From Acetobacteraceae bacterium (GTDB lineage Bacteria > Pseudomonadota > Alphaproteobacteria > Acetobacterales > Acetobacteraceae), in assembly GCA_030039695.1 (NCBI GenBank), contig JASHVB010000268.1, positions 1 to 10,209 on the forward strand: 10,209 nucleotides of DNA, given 5' to 3'. The notes below the pieces were generated by a model. That model saw only the letters and a list, made by a program, of their open reading frames with translations. It did no database searches and had not been told where the DNA came from. The translations under genes and the position numbers were made by a program. Positions 1-5,854 of the stretch are shown here, piece by piece. Position 1 is the stretch's first letter. The number at the start of each line of letters is the position of its first letter.

Positions 1-767
1 GCGCCACTGCCGCCAGCACCCCCGTTGCCGCCGGTTATGGTAAAGCCATTGGTCAGGTTTATGCCGGTATCGACGACGCCAGAGCCGCCGCCGCCGCCGA
101 AGCCTGCGCCGCCGGGATCCGCCGCGGCACCGCCACTCCCGCCCGCGCCGCCGGTGATATTTGCGCTGGTGCTGGTACTGCCGCTGCCCGTCAAAACAGC
201 GCCCGCACCACCGCCGCCGCCGCTGCCGCCATCCGCCCCCGATATGGACGCACTACTGACGCCGCCGCCGTTGCCGCCATTGCCGCCCATGATCTGAGCA
301 GAAATGCCGTTCAACGTGGAACCGACAAAGCCGTCGCCACCGCCGCCGCCGCCGCCGCCGCCGTTGCCGCCCACCACACACAGAAAGCACGACGCAGCAG
401 TGCCGGCAGCGCCATTGCCCCCCACAAAGTTGGTGGCGGCAGTTCCGACTGTACCGCCAGCACCACCCGTGCCGGCCGTCAAACCGACTACCGTAGCATC
501 ACCGCTACTGCCGTTACCGCCGTTACCAGCGGAAGTGCCGTTCCCTCCAGCGGCCACATCGGAGCTGCCGGCGCCGCCCGTGCCGCCGACGCCCCCGCCG
601 CCACCCGCCCCGCCGTTTATTCCGTTGCTTGCACCCAAAGCGGAACTGTTCGGCCCGCCCGCACCGTCCGCGTAAGCGGAGCCCATCATGACCAGCAAGA
701 CCGCTGTCACCATGACAAAGAGCCGGCACAAGGACAGAATGCTGGGGTTCTTCACCACTGCACTCAT
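1..767 (-). CDS. Secreted glycine-rich repeat protein, N-terminal part (possible autotransporter-type adhesin), cut by the left window edge
   Basis: The frame starts at ATG 767-765 and stays open to the edge, giving 255 codons with no stop. The N-terminus reads as a signal peptide: Lys6 and Arg15, a hydrophobic core at about 16-28, and a likely cleavage site after SAYA (residue 33). The rest is almost entirely Gly, Ala, Ser, Asn and Thr. GGNGG/GGAGG blocks alternate with short hydrophobic strands such as ATVVGLTAG, FVGSTLNGISAQIMGG and INLTNGFTITGG. This layout fits a parallel beta-helix passenger of type V secreted proteins and resembles PE-PGRS repeats. A Cys-x-x-Cys pair (C127, C130) interrupts the repeats. 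A GAGAGG run lies just before the ATG at very short spacing, so the ribosome site is weak. No translocator barrel is visible, because the C-terminus is outside the window. The secreted, repetitive character is seen directly; the adhesin role is inference. The same DNA read on the plus strand gives proline-rich frames that are shadows. Confidence 0.75.
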   Translation of the reverse strand, partial: MSAVVKNPSILSLCRLFVMVTAVLLVMMGSAYADGAGGPNSSALGASNGINGGAGGGGGVGGTGGAGSSDVAAGGNGTSAGNGGNGSSGDATVVGLTAGTGGAGGTVGTAATNFVGGNGAAGTAASCFLCVVGGNGGGGGGGGGDGFVGSTLNGISAQIMGGNGGNGGGVSSASISGADGGSGGGGGAGAVLTGSGSTSTSANITGGAGGSGGAAADPGGAGFGGGGGSGVVDTGINLTNGFTITGGNGGAGGSG

Positions 768-1126
768 CGCCTCTCGCTGACGCGGCGAAGCTCGGAGATG
801 AAATCATCCAACCTCGCGCGTCACTTCGGCCCTGTCGCTTTGGGGCCAAACTTGGCTGAACGGCCCGCCCCCCAGCGCGCCACTCGCCTCGATCCGATAC
901 TCAGGGCGAGGCCGCACCGGGATCCGGACGCCCCCGAGCCAGCCTCATTTTAGGATTATCATCTCCTCTACCACGAGAGTTCGATGCCGAGCGAGCAATT
1001 GAGGACTGACAAATTTTCGTAACCGTGGTGCATTGGCAACAAATCACCTTCTGATCCGCGTTTCGCTGCAAGATTGGCAAAGAAGACTATATTCGTCCCC
1101 GGCACCGCGAACGCTGCGCCGCGACA

Positions 1127-1148
1127 CCGCAGCACGACGTGCGTGCGG
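1127..1148. repeat. Near-perfect palindrome in the intergenic region
   Basis: The sequence reads CCGCAGCACG-A-CGTGC-G-TGCGG. The inner GCACG/CGTGC arms are perfect around a central A, and the outer CCGCA/TGCGG arms pair if one G is bulged. The bases at 1126 (A) and 1149 (T) extend it by one pair. A one-base loop makes a long hairpin awkward, so a dyad for a dimeric DNA-binding protein is the likelier reading. There is no adjacent T-run, so it is not an intrinsic terminator. It lies about 355 bp upstream of panD and 360 bp upstream of the glycine-rich gene, so its target is unclear. Chance occurrence in GC-rich DNA remains possible. Confidence 0.35.
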
Positions 1149-1467
1149 TCCATCTGTCGCCCATCAACAGGCGGTCTTGGGGTTCGGATTCACCGAATTC
1201 GCAGCGGTCGTCGGTCTCGAGAGTACCGGATCGCCCGGACGGAAAAGCGGCGAACGCCCGATTGCGCAGCTATGACGGATCGTGACTTGGTCATGTTGTT
1301 GGCTGGAGGCAACGTGAGCAACGACCTTTCGGTGGTGGCCGCTCAGACGATGGCAGCGAAATGGCGCAAGAGGGCGAGCGTGTCACTTCGGGTCATCCGC
1401 GCTGATCAACGCTTCCGTGAGTCGTTGGGGCAAGCATTCGGAGCAGGAAGGCTGTTCTGAACCCGCA

Positions 1468-1496
1468 TTGCCTCACATCATCCCATTCGGTATGAT
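1468..1496 (+). promoter_or_regulatory. Sigma70-type promoter for panD
   Basis: TTGCCT at 1468-1473 (4 of 6 to TTGACA) and TATGAT at 1491-1496 (5 of 6 to TATAAT) are separated by exactly 17 bp. The panD ATG at 1503 begins seven bases after the last base of the -10, which is the usual distance to the first transcribed base. The mRNA would therefore have little or no 5' leader, which fits the absence of a Shine-Dalgarno sequence before 1503. The match is seen directly; activity is inferred. Confidence 0.6.
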
Positions 1497-1502
1497 CATC
1501 GC

Positions 1503-1877
1503 ATGTTGATTCGCATGTGCATGGCCAAAATCCACCGCGCAACGGTGACAGAGGCCGATCTTAATTATGTAGGTTCCATTACAGTCGATGAGGAGCTACT
1601 AGAGGCGAGCGGTATCCACGCATTTCAGTACGTTAACATCACAAACCTGTCCAACGGCGTCTTCTGGCAGACCTATGCGGTCGCCGGCGCGCGCGGATCG
1701 GGACAAATATGCCTCAATGGCCCCCCGGCGCGGCACTTCCAGCCAGGCGACAAGATCATCGTGCTTGCTGAGGCCTGGGTGGATCCCGAAGAAGTGCACG
1801 AACTCGACCCTGTCGTGGTATTCGTTGACGATCAGAATCACGTCACCGAAATAATGAGGCATCGAGATATATCTTAA
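1503..1877 (+). CDS. panD: Aspartate 1-decarboxylase (PanD) family protein, pyruvoyl-dependent, with an altered substrate-site residue
   Basis: PanD cleaves itself at Gly24-Ser25, turns Ser25 into a pyruvoyl group, and decarboxylates L-aspartate to beta-alanine for pantothenate and CoA in the cytoplasm. This 124-residue protein has the usual length (E. coli PanD is 126). It aligns with E. coli PanD without gaps through at least residue 76, using the start at 1503: K9, H11, Y22, G24-S25, N48, N51-G52, T57-Y58, R64-G65-S66 and N72-G73 are all kept. Two active-site positions differ: W47 is Thr and R54 is Phe. Arg54 is near-invariant in the family and is implicated in binding a substrate carboxylate, so substrate or activity may be changed although self-processing residues are intact. 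No Shine-Dalgarno is evident; ATGs at 1515 and 1521 are alternative starts but would remove N-terminal residues that align with E. coli. The gene is monocistronic, has visibly lower GC than the transfer genes, and is probably cargo. Family assignment is firm; the true substrate is open. Confidence 0.93.
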   Translation: MLIRMCMAKIHRATVTEADLNYVGSITVDEELLEASGIHAFQYVNITNLSNGVFWQTYAVAGARGSGQICLNGPPARHFQPGDKIIVLAEAWVDPEEVHELDPVVVFVDDQNHVTEIMRHRDIS

Positions 1878-2211
1878 TCAGGTTCGCAAATGGCAGGTGC
1901 TTCGCGCGGTCCGCAGCCAGGTTAGTCGGTGGTCGATCCTGCGATCACCGTTAGAGGCGTTTTCTGCGTGTCATAACGAGTGAATAGAAAAACACCCCAT
2001 CAGTCGATTCCCGGCTGAGCGCAGTCCGGGCAAACATCTCGCAAGCTCCGCCTGCTCCAGTCCCGGATGTCCACGCGCCACCACCCGCAAGCGGCCCGCT
2101 GCGCAGGCAAGCGTCAACAGGCACGCAACGAATTCTGCCGCGAACACCCCCGGAAGCCCGCTTAGGCCCGGCCCTTTCAGCTGCTTCAGGCAATTGCATC
2201 CACCGCCGCGC
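1878..2211. other. Intergenic stretch between convergent panD and traC
   Basis: About 334 bp where panD and the transfer operon converge. One minus-strand open frame (2199-1951, 82 codons) starts 12 bp beyond the traC stop. It has no recognisable homology or domain, an unconvincing ribosome site, and a composition typical of a chance frame in GC-rich DNA. An imperfect hairpin lies at 1927-1950. Nothing else is recognised, and no traB/traA homologue follows traC as it does in RP4. Confidence 0.4.
1927..1950 (+). terminator. Weak candidate hairpin downstream of panD
   Basis: CGGTGGTCG and CGATCACCG pair as a 9-bp stem, with one G-T wobble, around the loop ATCCTG. It lies 50 bp after the panD stop. 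Only two T residues follow immediately and a TTTT comes at about 1960, so this is a poor intrinsic terminator. Its position between convergent genes is its main support. Confidence 0.25.
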
Positions 2212-4512
2212 CTATCGCTCTAGTTCGAGCCTTTGCGCGATGTCGCGGTCGCGCATCGGGCCCGTTGCATGGGAACGATCCAAATCTTCGTCACGGCTCA
2301 CCGCATAGTTCAGAGCCATCCGCTCACGCTCAGCGACCGCGAAGCCATTCCTCAGCTGTTGCCGTGCGACGTCTGGCCCCTGCCCGCGCACCAGATCGTT
2401 CCAGTCCGACCCCGCGTCCTGTTCGGCAAAAGCCGGCAATAGCGTAAAGCCACCGATTGCCGCCGCGGCCTCTGCTGCTTTTTCGCGGCCGACATTCGAC
2501 TTGCCTCTCGCTTCTTGCTGGTGATCGTTGTCACCGGCGATGTAGATGATCCGGTCAGGTTGAAGCTGCCGTACGGTCTCTGCGACCGACGCAAGATTTC
2601 CCGCATTGAACGCAACGATTGCCGGCATCCCGGTCAGATCGTGCAGCGTCGCGGCTGTGGCGTAGCCTTCGGCGATCAGCAGCGGTCCGGGCTTCTCCAG
2701 ATCGCCGATCACAAAATGCCCATTCTCCACCCGACCGTTCGGCATGAACATCTTCGTGCCTGCAGTATCGATGAACTGCAGACTCATCATCTTACCGTTT
2801 GCGTCCACCACGGGGATCAGCAATCGACCGGCGATGGAAACCTCATATTCTACACCTTCGCGGTCCTGCACCGTGATTGTCTGCCCATCGACGCTCTGAC
2901 GCAGCCCACGTGACGGCACTCCCTTTTCGTCGAGATAGGGATGTGCCTCGATGGGCACGGCGGCTCGCCAAATGGCGTCGGCCTGCTGCGCCGCGCGCTC
3001 GTACTGCCGCTCGCGTTCAAGTGCCCGCTCGTGCCGGCTCTGTGCGGCTTCCGCCGCCATGCGGGCACGGTCCTCTGCGCCGAGTGCTGCGACCTGACCG
3101 GAGGCCTTCCACGTCGTTTTCACGCCGGTCTTGAAGTTCTGAATGAAACCCGCTGGCCTGCCGTCCAGGTGGCCGACATAGGCACCGCTCCGTTCGTGAC
3201 CTTTGTCGCCTTCCACCGGAATCCGGTGCATCCCGCCGTCCATCTGCACTGGGCCATCCGGCAGCAACCCAGACTCGCGCAACGCCTCGGCAAACTGCTC
3301 GGCAGGATCGACGGCCGCGGCAATGTAGACTGAATCGCGAGACGGCAGCCAAGCCGCGAAGGCCTCCAGGCCCACGCCGGCGGGGATGTACCATGCCTTC
3401 GCCCGACGATCCCACTTCGCCCCGGCCTGCTTGGCATCGTCCTTTTCGGCGTAGGGAACCGCGAGATAAGTGCGATCGCCGGGCGTGGTCACTGCTGGAT
3501 GGTTCTCCGGAATCAGCACCGCCAGCTGCACCGGGACGCCAGCATTGGCGATGGGCCCCCTGTCCTGCTCTGATTCGGGTTGATCCGGCGCACGCTCATG
3601 ATCGGCCCCCTGCTCGCGTTCCCGTTCAAATGAGCGCACCAGCGCAGCGATCTTTTCGGCATCGGCAGCTGCCCGGAAAATCTCGCGTGGATCGTTCTCC
3701 AGAGCGCGAATCCAACTCCCGACATAGGCGCTGTGCTGCGCTGGGTCGTAGCCAATGCCGAGTTGTTCGCCGAGCATCAGCGACGCGATCTCGGCACGCA
3801 GTTCCTCACGGGCGTAGGCTTCGGAACCGAACGGGTGCCCCAGATCTTGGCGGTTCAGCCGTGACGGATGGCCGGTTGCGTGGCCAACCTCGTGCAACGC
3901 CGTGGCGTAATAGCCGTCGGCAGAGCCAAACTGGGCGCGCTCTGGCAGCGTGATGGAATCGTTGGCCAGCTGGTAGAATGCGTGGTCTCCGCGCACGTAC
4001 TGGATCGTCGCGTCGAAGCGCGTCAGAATCCCCTCCGCCCGCTCATGACGTTCCCATGCGGGAAGCGCAGGACGGTTCGGTGCTGCCACCAGGCCATCGA
4101 TTTGTTCTGCATTGAATACGACTGCCGACCAGATCCGTGGCCGCTCGAATCGCACAGCCCGCAGCACCTGGTTGCCATCCTGGTCAAGCACGGGCTTACC
4201 CTCAGGGTCACGGACAGACTCCAGCCCCTGCCATTTCCAGAATTGAATGACGGCTCCTCGCTCGCCTCTGCGCACCTGTGCATCGGCCGCCTGCGCCTGG
4301 CGGTATGTCATCCAGCGTGGGTCAGTGTAGCTGTGGCTCTCCGCGAGGCTCATCAGCCAGACCGCGTTCATGCCGTGATACAAGTTCCCCGTGGTCGGGT
4401 TGTACGGCATAAACCGCTCGCCGGGCTGCCACGGCTTCACCCACGGCGCGGTGCCGGCTTTCAGTTGCTCGATAAGCGCGCCGGCGATCTGATCGACGTA
4501 CTCAGTCGCCAT
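2212..4512 (-). CDS. traC: TraC/ArdC-type DNA primase: ssDNA-binding domain, zincin metallopeptidase, DUF5710 and Toprim domains
   Basis: This 766-residue protein combines domains of plasmid antirestriction and primase proteins. Residues 1-140 are an ArdC N-terminal (DUF1738-like) ssDNA-binding domain. Residues about 150-290 form a zincin-like metallopeptidase with HEVGH at 207-211 and an acidic helix REELRAE at 235-241 that could supply the third zinc ligand. Residues 345-391 match the DUF5710 pattern (YLAVPYAEKDDAK, then KWD and AWYIP). Residues 440-600 belong to the plasmid primase region, with a charged helix at 480-512. Residues 610-710 are a Toprim fold with EGYATA at 615-620, the signature shared by RP4 TraC and ColIb Sog, and DND at 661-663. 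Such proteins are known to enter the recipient with the transferred strand, prime complementary synthesis and, for ArdC, protect against restriction. It is shorter than RP4 TraC (about 1060 residues). The start at 4512 overlaps the upstream gene by 11 bp, so it is the last gene of the transfer operon. Confidence 0.88.
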   Translation of the reverse strand: MATEYVDQIAGALIEQLKAGTAPWVKPWQPGERFMPYNPTTGNLYHGMNAVWLMSLAESHSYTDPRWMTYRQAQAADAQVRRGERGAVIQFWKWQGLESVRDPEGKPVLDQDGNQVLRAVRFERPRIWSAVVFNAEQIDGLVAAPNRPALPAWERHERAEGILTRFDATIQYVRGDHAFYQLANDSITLPERAQFGSADGYYATALHEVGHATGHPSRLNRQDLGHPFGSEAYAREELRAEIASLMLGEQLGIGYDPAQHSAYVGSWIRALENDPREIFRAAADAEKIAALVRSFEREREQGADHERAPDQPESEQDRGPIANAGVPVQLAVLIPENHPAVTTPGDRTYLAVPYAEKDDAKQAGAKWDRRAKAWYIPAGVGLEAFAAWLPSRDSVYIAAAVDPAEQFAEALRESGLLPDGPVQMDGGMHRIPVEGDKGHERSGAYVGHLDGRPAGFIQNFKTGVKTTWKASGQVAALGAEDRARMAAEAAQSRHERALERERQYERAAQQADAIWRAAVPIEAHPYLDEKGVPSRGLRQSVDGQTITVQDREGVEYEVSIAGRLLIPVVDANGKMMSLQFIDTAGTKMFMPNGRVENGHFVIGDLEKPGPLLIAEGYATAATLHDLTGMPAIVAFNAGNLASVAETVRQLQPDRIIYIAGDNDHQQEARGKSNVGREKAAEAAAAIGGFTLLPAFAEQDAGSDWNDLVRGQGPDVARQQLRNGFAVAERERMALNYAVSRDEDLDRSHATGPMRDRDIAQRLELER

Positions 4513-4714
4513 TGCGGAGCTCGGTCAAGTCGAGATCGCCATTGGCCTCCCAGGCGTCGGCTTCGGTCAGGGCGTTCTCCTCAAATGCGCCGATTTCTTC
4601 GGCCTCGCGCGCATCCAGCTCCACTACTACGCCAGGGATCAAAAGATCATCCAGAGACGTCGATACGACGGCCGTGGATATCGGATCGCGCGGTTCGTTA
4701 CTCGCTACGGCCAT
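4502..4714 (-). CDS. Small acidic conjugation-operon protein in the traD position (TraD-like, putative)
   Basis: The product has 70 residues from ATG 4714-4712. It is acidic, with no cysteine, membrane segment or catalytic motif. The centre, LIPGVVVELDAREAEEIGAF at about 25-44, is the most structured-looking part, followed by an acidic tail ending DLDLTELRNGD. A longer frame reaches back to 4834, but that extension translates the GTG repeat as a run of ten histidines and is a shadow of the transglycosylase gene. The chosen start overlaps the transglycosylase stop by 17 bp, and its own stop overlaps traC by 11 bp, which suggests translational coupling. In RP4 the small gene traD sits directly before traC, so this is the positional counterpart. 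Sequence identity to RP4 TraD cannot be confirmed by eye. Function unknown. Confidence 0.7.
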   Translation of the reverse strand: MAVASNEPRDPISTAVVSTSLDDLLIPGVVVELDAREAEEIGAFEENALTEADAWEANGDLDLTELRNGD

Positions 4715-5291
4715 CTGTCGCCTCCCTGGCAAACACGGTGGTGCCGGCGGTGTAGGGATTGGGACGTGGTGGTGGTGGTGGTGGTGGTGGTGGTGCAGCA
4801 GGCCCGGTCGCCGAAGCCTCATGCAGAGCCCCAATCAGCGCTGGGACGCCACCGAGCTCGTAGTACTTGGCGACGTACCCATTGGCGAAACCTCTATAGA
4901 AGTTGCCGGTGTTGTAGGCGCTGATCGCGGCCCACAATGCGGACTGGCCGTCACCACGCGCGCGCGCCGCCGCGGCATAATTGGCTGTCAGGATCGTCGC
5001 GCCGGCGCGGATGTTACTGCAGGAATCGAGCACTTGCTCTACGGTGACACCGAGCGCTGCGAGGTTGCGGCTGTTGACCTGCATCAGACCGATATCAACG
5101 TTGTATCCCCGGGCGATATAGCTCTCGGCCGCGCGGGCTGCGTGCTGGGCATTGCGCGCCGGCCGCGGCTGCACGCGGATGCCGTTGACGTGGATCGCCA
5201 GCGGATTGTCGCCGCTCTCTACCTGGGCGATTGCCTGCAGGGTGGCGGGGGCAACATTCGGCGCGCATCCTAGCAGTGCGGGCGGGATCAT
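4698..5291 (-). CDS. VirB1/TrbN-type lytic transglycosylase
   Basis: This is a 197-residue SLT-family muramidase, expected to cut peptidoglycan in the periplasm so that the conjugation channel can cross the wall. Motifs follow the family order: the catalytic-Glu motif AIAQVESGDNP with E25, then DIGLMQVNSRN at 66-76, CSNIRAGATIL at 91-101, and AISAYNTGN at 122-130. The tail after residue 160 is low-complexity, with nine consecutive prolines (167-175) encoded by a pure (GTG)10 repeat on the plus strand. There is no clear signal peptide. The in-frame codons upstream of 5291 back to a stop contain no ATG, GTG or TTG, so the start cannot easily move; related VirB1-like proteins also begin close to the catalytic motif. 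The start overlaps the traF stop as ATGA. In RP4 the equivalent gene (trbN) lies in the Tra2 region, so its place here inside the Tra1-like operon is a rearrangement. Confidence 0.88.
   Translation of the reverse strand: MIPPALLGCAPNVAPATLQAIAQVESGDNPLAIHVNGIRVQPRPARNAQHAARAAESYIARGYNVDIGLMQVNSRNLAALGVTVEQVLDSCSNIRAGATILTANYAAAARARGDGQSALWAAISAYNTGNFYRGFANGYVAKYYELGGVPALIGALHEASATGPAAPPPPPPPPPRPNPYTAGTTVFAREATDGRSE
4766..4795. repeat. Trinucleotide repeat (GTG)10
   Basis: Ten uninterrupted GTG units lie inside the transglycosylase gene. On the coding strand the repeat gives nine CCA proline codons. Changes of one unit would alter the length of the proline linker without a frameshift. Pure triplet tracts are prone to slippage, so length variation between related plasmids is plausible. 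Confidence 0.9.
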
Positions 5292-5854
5292 CGCAGCACC
5301 CAGAGCGGCCGTGCCGCGCCGATGATGTTTGTGGCCGGCACGGCACCGAAATAGCGGCTGTCGAAACTGCGCACATCATGGCCCGATAGAAGCCAGAGCT
5401 CACCGCGCGGCACGCGATAGGACCCGGACGGGAATGGACGCAACGCGCGACCGCTCTCGTCCTTGGCGAGCGGGGCGGTATGCGCCACAGGGTTACCGTC
5501 CACGACAACTCCGGCGGGCGAGACCGTCACTACGTCGCCGGCAAGTGCGGCGACCGGTTTAACCAGAGGCTCGTAGCCTCCGGGGCAGCGACCTGAGGGA
5601 ATGTAGCCGCGGCGCGCGGCCTGGCGGATGACGGCGCGGTTGGGCGGGCAGATCACGATCACCGCTCCGCGTTCGACCGGCTCGCCAGCCCGCACCCGCC
5701 ACAGACCACGCGGCATTGAGGCGGTCGCATTGACACGCAAGCCGGCTGCTTCGCCGGCAACAAGCGCCCCCATCGTCACGGCTCCCGTCAGGATCATCAC
5801 GACGGGCAGCTTCCGCCGGCGCGACTGTCGCACACGAGCTATCGTTGTGTTCAT
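5288..5854 (-). CDS. traF: TraF, S26-family conjugative transfer peptidase (pilin maturation)
   Basis: This 188-residue inner-membrane protease is related to leader peptidase. In RP4, TraF cuts the C-terminus of the TrbC pilin and joins the ends to make a cyclic subunit. The N-terminus has basic residues (RQSRRRK at 9-15) and one transmembrane segment at about 17-37. The catalytic Ser motif is TASMPRGLW with S46. The Lys is K99 in EPLVKPVAALAGD, and SFDSRYFG gives D165, matching the roles and spacing of S37, K89 and D155 in RP4 TraF. ELWLLSGHD at 152-160 is a further conserved S26 box. The gene starts with an ATGA overlap on traG and ends with an ATGA overlap on the transglycosylase gene. The pilin substrate (a trbC product) is not in the window. 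Confidence 0.92.
   Translation of the reverse strand: MNTTIARVRQSRRRKLPVVMILTGAVTMGALVAGEAAGLRVNATASMPRGLWRVRAGEPVERGAVIVICPPNRAVIRQAARRGYIPSGRCPGGYEPLVKPVAALAGDVVTVSPAGVVVDGNPVAHTAPLAKDESGRALRPFPSGSYRVPRGELWLLSGHDVRSFDSRYFGAVPATNIIGAARPLWVLR

Larger units (their letters stand above)
768..1502. other. Long stretch with no supported gene between the glycine-rich gene and panD
   Basis: About 735 bp separate the two divergently read genes. Open frames exist (plus 1074-1460, plus 1033-1275, minus 968-1153), but none gives a recognisable protein, has a convincing ribosome site, or looks like its neighbours in amino-acid composition. Visible structure: an AT-rich patch at 945-960 carrying GATAAT on the minus strand (960-955), which might be the -10 of a promoter for the glycine-rich gene but has no good -35; a near-perfect palindrome at 1127-1148; and the panD promoter at 1468-1496. 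I see no tRNA, insertion sequence ends or CRISPR repeats. Confidence 0.5.

Noticed and set aside
304..366. Possible CRISPR-like or satellite array in the CCG-rich left end
   Set aside because: The periodicity is three bases and coding (Gly codons), with no fixed-length spacers or repeats.
25..675. Two long plus-strand proline-rich open frames (25-297 and 304-675)
   Set aside because: They are the complement of the glycine-rich minus-strand gene. CCG runs appear because GGC codons are read on the opposite strand. The minus frame has a signal peptide and a continuous 255-codon run; the plus frames have neither.
1033..1460. Open frames upstream of panD on the plus strand (1033-1275, 1074-1460, with an inner ATG at 1272)
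   Set aside because: No recognisable domain, no ribosome site, arginine-rich composition typical of chance frames in GC-rich DNA, and no gene-like neighbour relation.
1934..1942. ATCCTG followed by C in a hairpin loop, resembling the MOB-P nick core
   Set aside because: It is far from traJ, traI and traK and lacks the TTCACC box, and the same hexamer occurs by chance inside coding sequence. Synteny places oriT at 9755-9997.
1951..2199. 82-codon minus-strand frame directly after traC
   Set aside because: The position suits an operon tail gene, but the translation has no recognisable pattern, no convincing ribosome site, and a shadow-like composition. Not called without homologues.
4715..4834. 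N-terminal extension of the small acidic protein containing ten consecutive histidines
   Set aside because: The histidines are the (GTG)10 repeat read in another frame of the transglycosylase gene. A natural His-tag is not supported; the ATG at 4714 gives the coherent protein.
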